From an uncultured Collinsella sp. (GTDB lineage: Bacteria > Actinomycetota > Coriobacteriia > Coriobacteriales > Coriobacteriaceae): a DNA stretch of 6,702 bases. Both the position numbers and the translations under genes were made by a program. Every line of letters starts with the position of its first letter. Positions within the stretch are counted from its first letter, which is position 1. The stretch covers positions 1 through 6,702 of the forward strand of contig URIE01000093.1 of NCBI GenBank assembly GCA_900547805.1. Direction: 5' to 3'. The notes beneath the pieces are model-generated. The model had not been told where the DNA came from and did not search any database. It saw only the letters and a list, made by a program, of their open reading frames with translations. Shown piece after piece: positions 6,296-6,702 of the stretch.

Positions 6296-6326
6296 AGTAT
6301 AAAGCATCAAAGCAACCTCCGCACAA
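6296..6326 (-). promoter_or_regulatory. Candidate gltX promoter
   Basis: On the minus strand TATACT (6296-6301) matches the -10 consensus at 5 of 6 positions and is 41 nt from the start codon. The best -35 is a poor TTGTGC (6321-6326) at 19-nt spacing. Only the -10 element is convincing. The 33-bp palindrome begins about 10 nt further upstream. Confidence 0.45.
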
Positions 6327-6335
6327 AGGGCACCG

Positions 6336-6433
6336 ACCTACTCATTGGGGACAGACTTAAATGACCAGTCGTTGGGCAATCTGTCGGCACTTAGGCGAGG
6401 CTGGTCATTTAAGTCTGTCCCCAATGAGTAGGT
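6336..6433. repeat. Perfect 33-bp inverted repeat between divergent gltX and metK
   Basis: The arms at 6336-6368 and 6401-6433 are exact reverse complements over 33 bases, separated by 32 nt. The left arm contains TGGGGACAG (6346-6354) followed by ACTTAAATGACC; the right arm mirrors it. No U-run follows either arm, so it is not an ordinary terminator, and it lies between two divergent promoters where none is needed. The shape resembles a REP-type palindrome or a small non-autonomous mobile element. Confidence 0.85.
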
Positions 6434-6465
6434 GCGGAAAGGGTGTGAATGTTTGAATTACGCGC

Positions 6466-6471
6466 TATGAT
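6466..6471 (+). promoter_or_regulatory. Candidate -10 element of metK
   Basis: TATGAT matches the -10 consensus at 5 of 6 positions and would start transcription near 6478, about 60 nt before metK. The -35 region at 17-nt spacing (GTGTGA, 6443-6448) is weak. Confidence 0.4.
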
Positions 6472-6489
6472 GTGCCCTTGCATAGAGAG

Positions 6490-6516
6490 CCCGGCGGAAT
6501 GGTAACGGTCGCCGGG
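6490..6516 (+). promoter_or_regulatory. Hairpin in the metK leader
   Basis: CCCGGCG (6490-6496) pairs perfectly with CGCCGGG (6510-6516) around the 13-nt loop GAATGGTAACGGT. A TTTTT run (6522-6526) follows after 5 nt, then the Shine-Dalgarno GAAAGGA (6527-6533). This could be an attenuator-like hairpin or part of a ligand-sensing leader; it does not match a SAM riboswitch class I can recognise. Confidence 0.5.
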
Positions 6517-6538
6517 ACACGTTTTTGAAAGGACAATC

Positions 6539-6702
6539 ATGTCAGAAGAGCTTCGTTCCATCCCGCCCCAACACGGGTCCTTTGTATTTACGTCGGAGTC
6601 GGTGACCGAAGGCCATCCCGATAAGATCGCTGACCAGATCAGTGACGCCGTCCTCGACGCAATCCTCGCCAAAGAAATAGAGCTCCAGGAGCAGGGCTAC
6701 AT
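6539..6702 (+). CDS. metK: S-adenosylmethionine synthetase (5' part, cut by window edge)
   Basis: Only the first 54 codons are present. After a short leader of 12 residues (MSEELRSIPPQH) comes GSFVFTSESVTEGHPDKIAD (13-32), the invariant N-terminal signature of methionine adenosyltransferase. It includes the His-Pro-Asp-Lys residues that contact ATP, and is followed by QISDAVLDAIL (33-43). The enzyme makes S-adenosylmethionine from methionine and ATP in the cytosol, with release of phosphate and pyrophosphate. The start ATG at 6539 follows GAAAGGA with a 5-nt gap. It is transcribed divergently from gltX, and its leader carries a GC-rich hairpin that may control expression. Confidence 0.97.
   Translation, partial: MSEELRSIPPQHGSFVFTSESVTEGHPDKIADQISDAVLDAILAKEIELQEQGY

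Noticed and set aside
6336..6433. The gltX/metK palindrome as a factor-independent terminator
   Set aside because: There is no U-run after either arm and no gene ends here; both flanking genes point away from it.

Overview
The window looks like chromosomal DNA of a GC-rich, Gram-positive-type bacterium. Codon use is strongly GC-ending, Shine-Dalgarno sequences are clear, and the mix of genes with short palindromic intergenic repeats recalls Coriobacteriia such as Collinsella. That placement is inferred from the look of the proteins; no search was run. No rRNA, tRNA, CRISPR array or transposase gene is visible.

Layout. (1) 1-980, minus: 5' part of an SIS-domain sugar-phosphate deglycase of the FrlB/FraB kind, cut by the window edge. 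(2) 981-1185: divergent control region with repeated GCATACAA boxes. (3) 1186-1908, plus: GntR/HutC-type repressor with a UTRA sensor domain, the likely regulator of the deglycase. (4) 1918-1958: a hairpin shared by the two converging genes. (5) 1957-2547, minus: GNAT acetyltransferase of the phosphinothricin acetyltransferase type. (6) 2625-3650, minus: PLP-dependent threonine-aldolase-like enzyme. (7) 3696-4559, minus: PAP2-type membrane lipid phosphatase. (8) 4560-4779: a large nested inverted repeat and the gltX terminator. (9) 4780-6255, minus: glutamyl-tRNA synthetase. (10) 6256-6538: divergent gltX/metK intergenic region with a perfect 33-bp inverted repeat and a hairpin in the metK leader. 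(11) 6539-6702, plus: start of S-adenosylmethionine synthetase.

How the parts fit. The deglycase and repressor form a classic divergent catabolic switch: a phosphosugar ligand sensed by the UTRA domain would lift repression of an Amadori-compound or related sugar operon that continues beyond base 1. PAP2, aldolase and acetyltransferase are codirectional and closely spaced and may be one transcript, though a strong GC hairpin sits before the acetyltransferase. gltX and metK are housekeeping genes with their own promoters.

I see no complete novel system. The least explained DNA is in three intergenic palindromes (around 1918-1958, 4598-4705 and 6336-6433) that share a TGGGGACAG/TGGGACAA core and may belong to one dispersed repeat family, and in the structured leader of metK.
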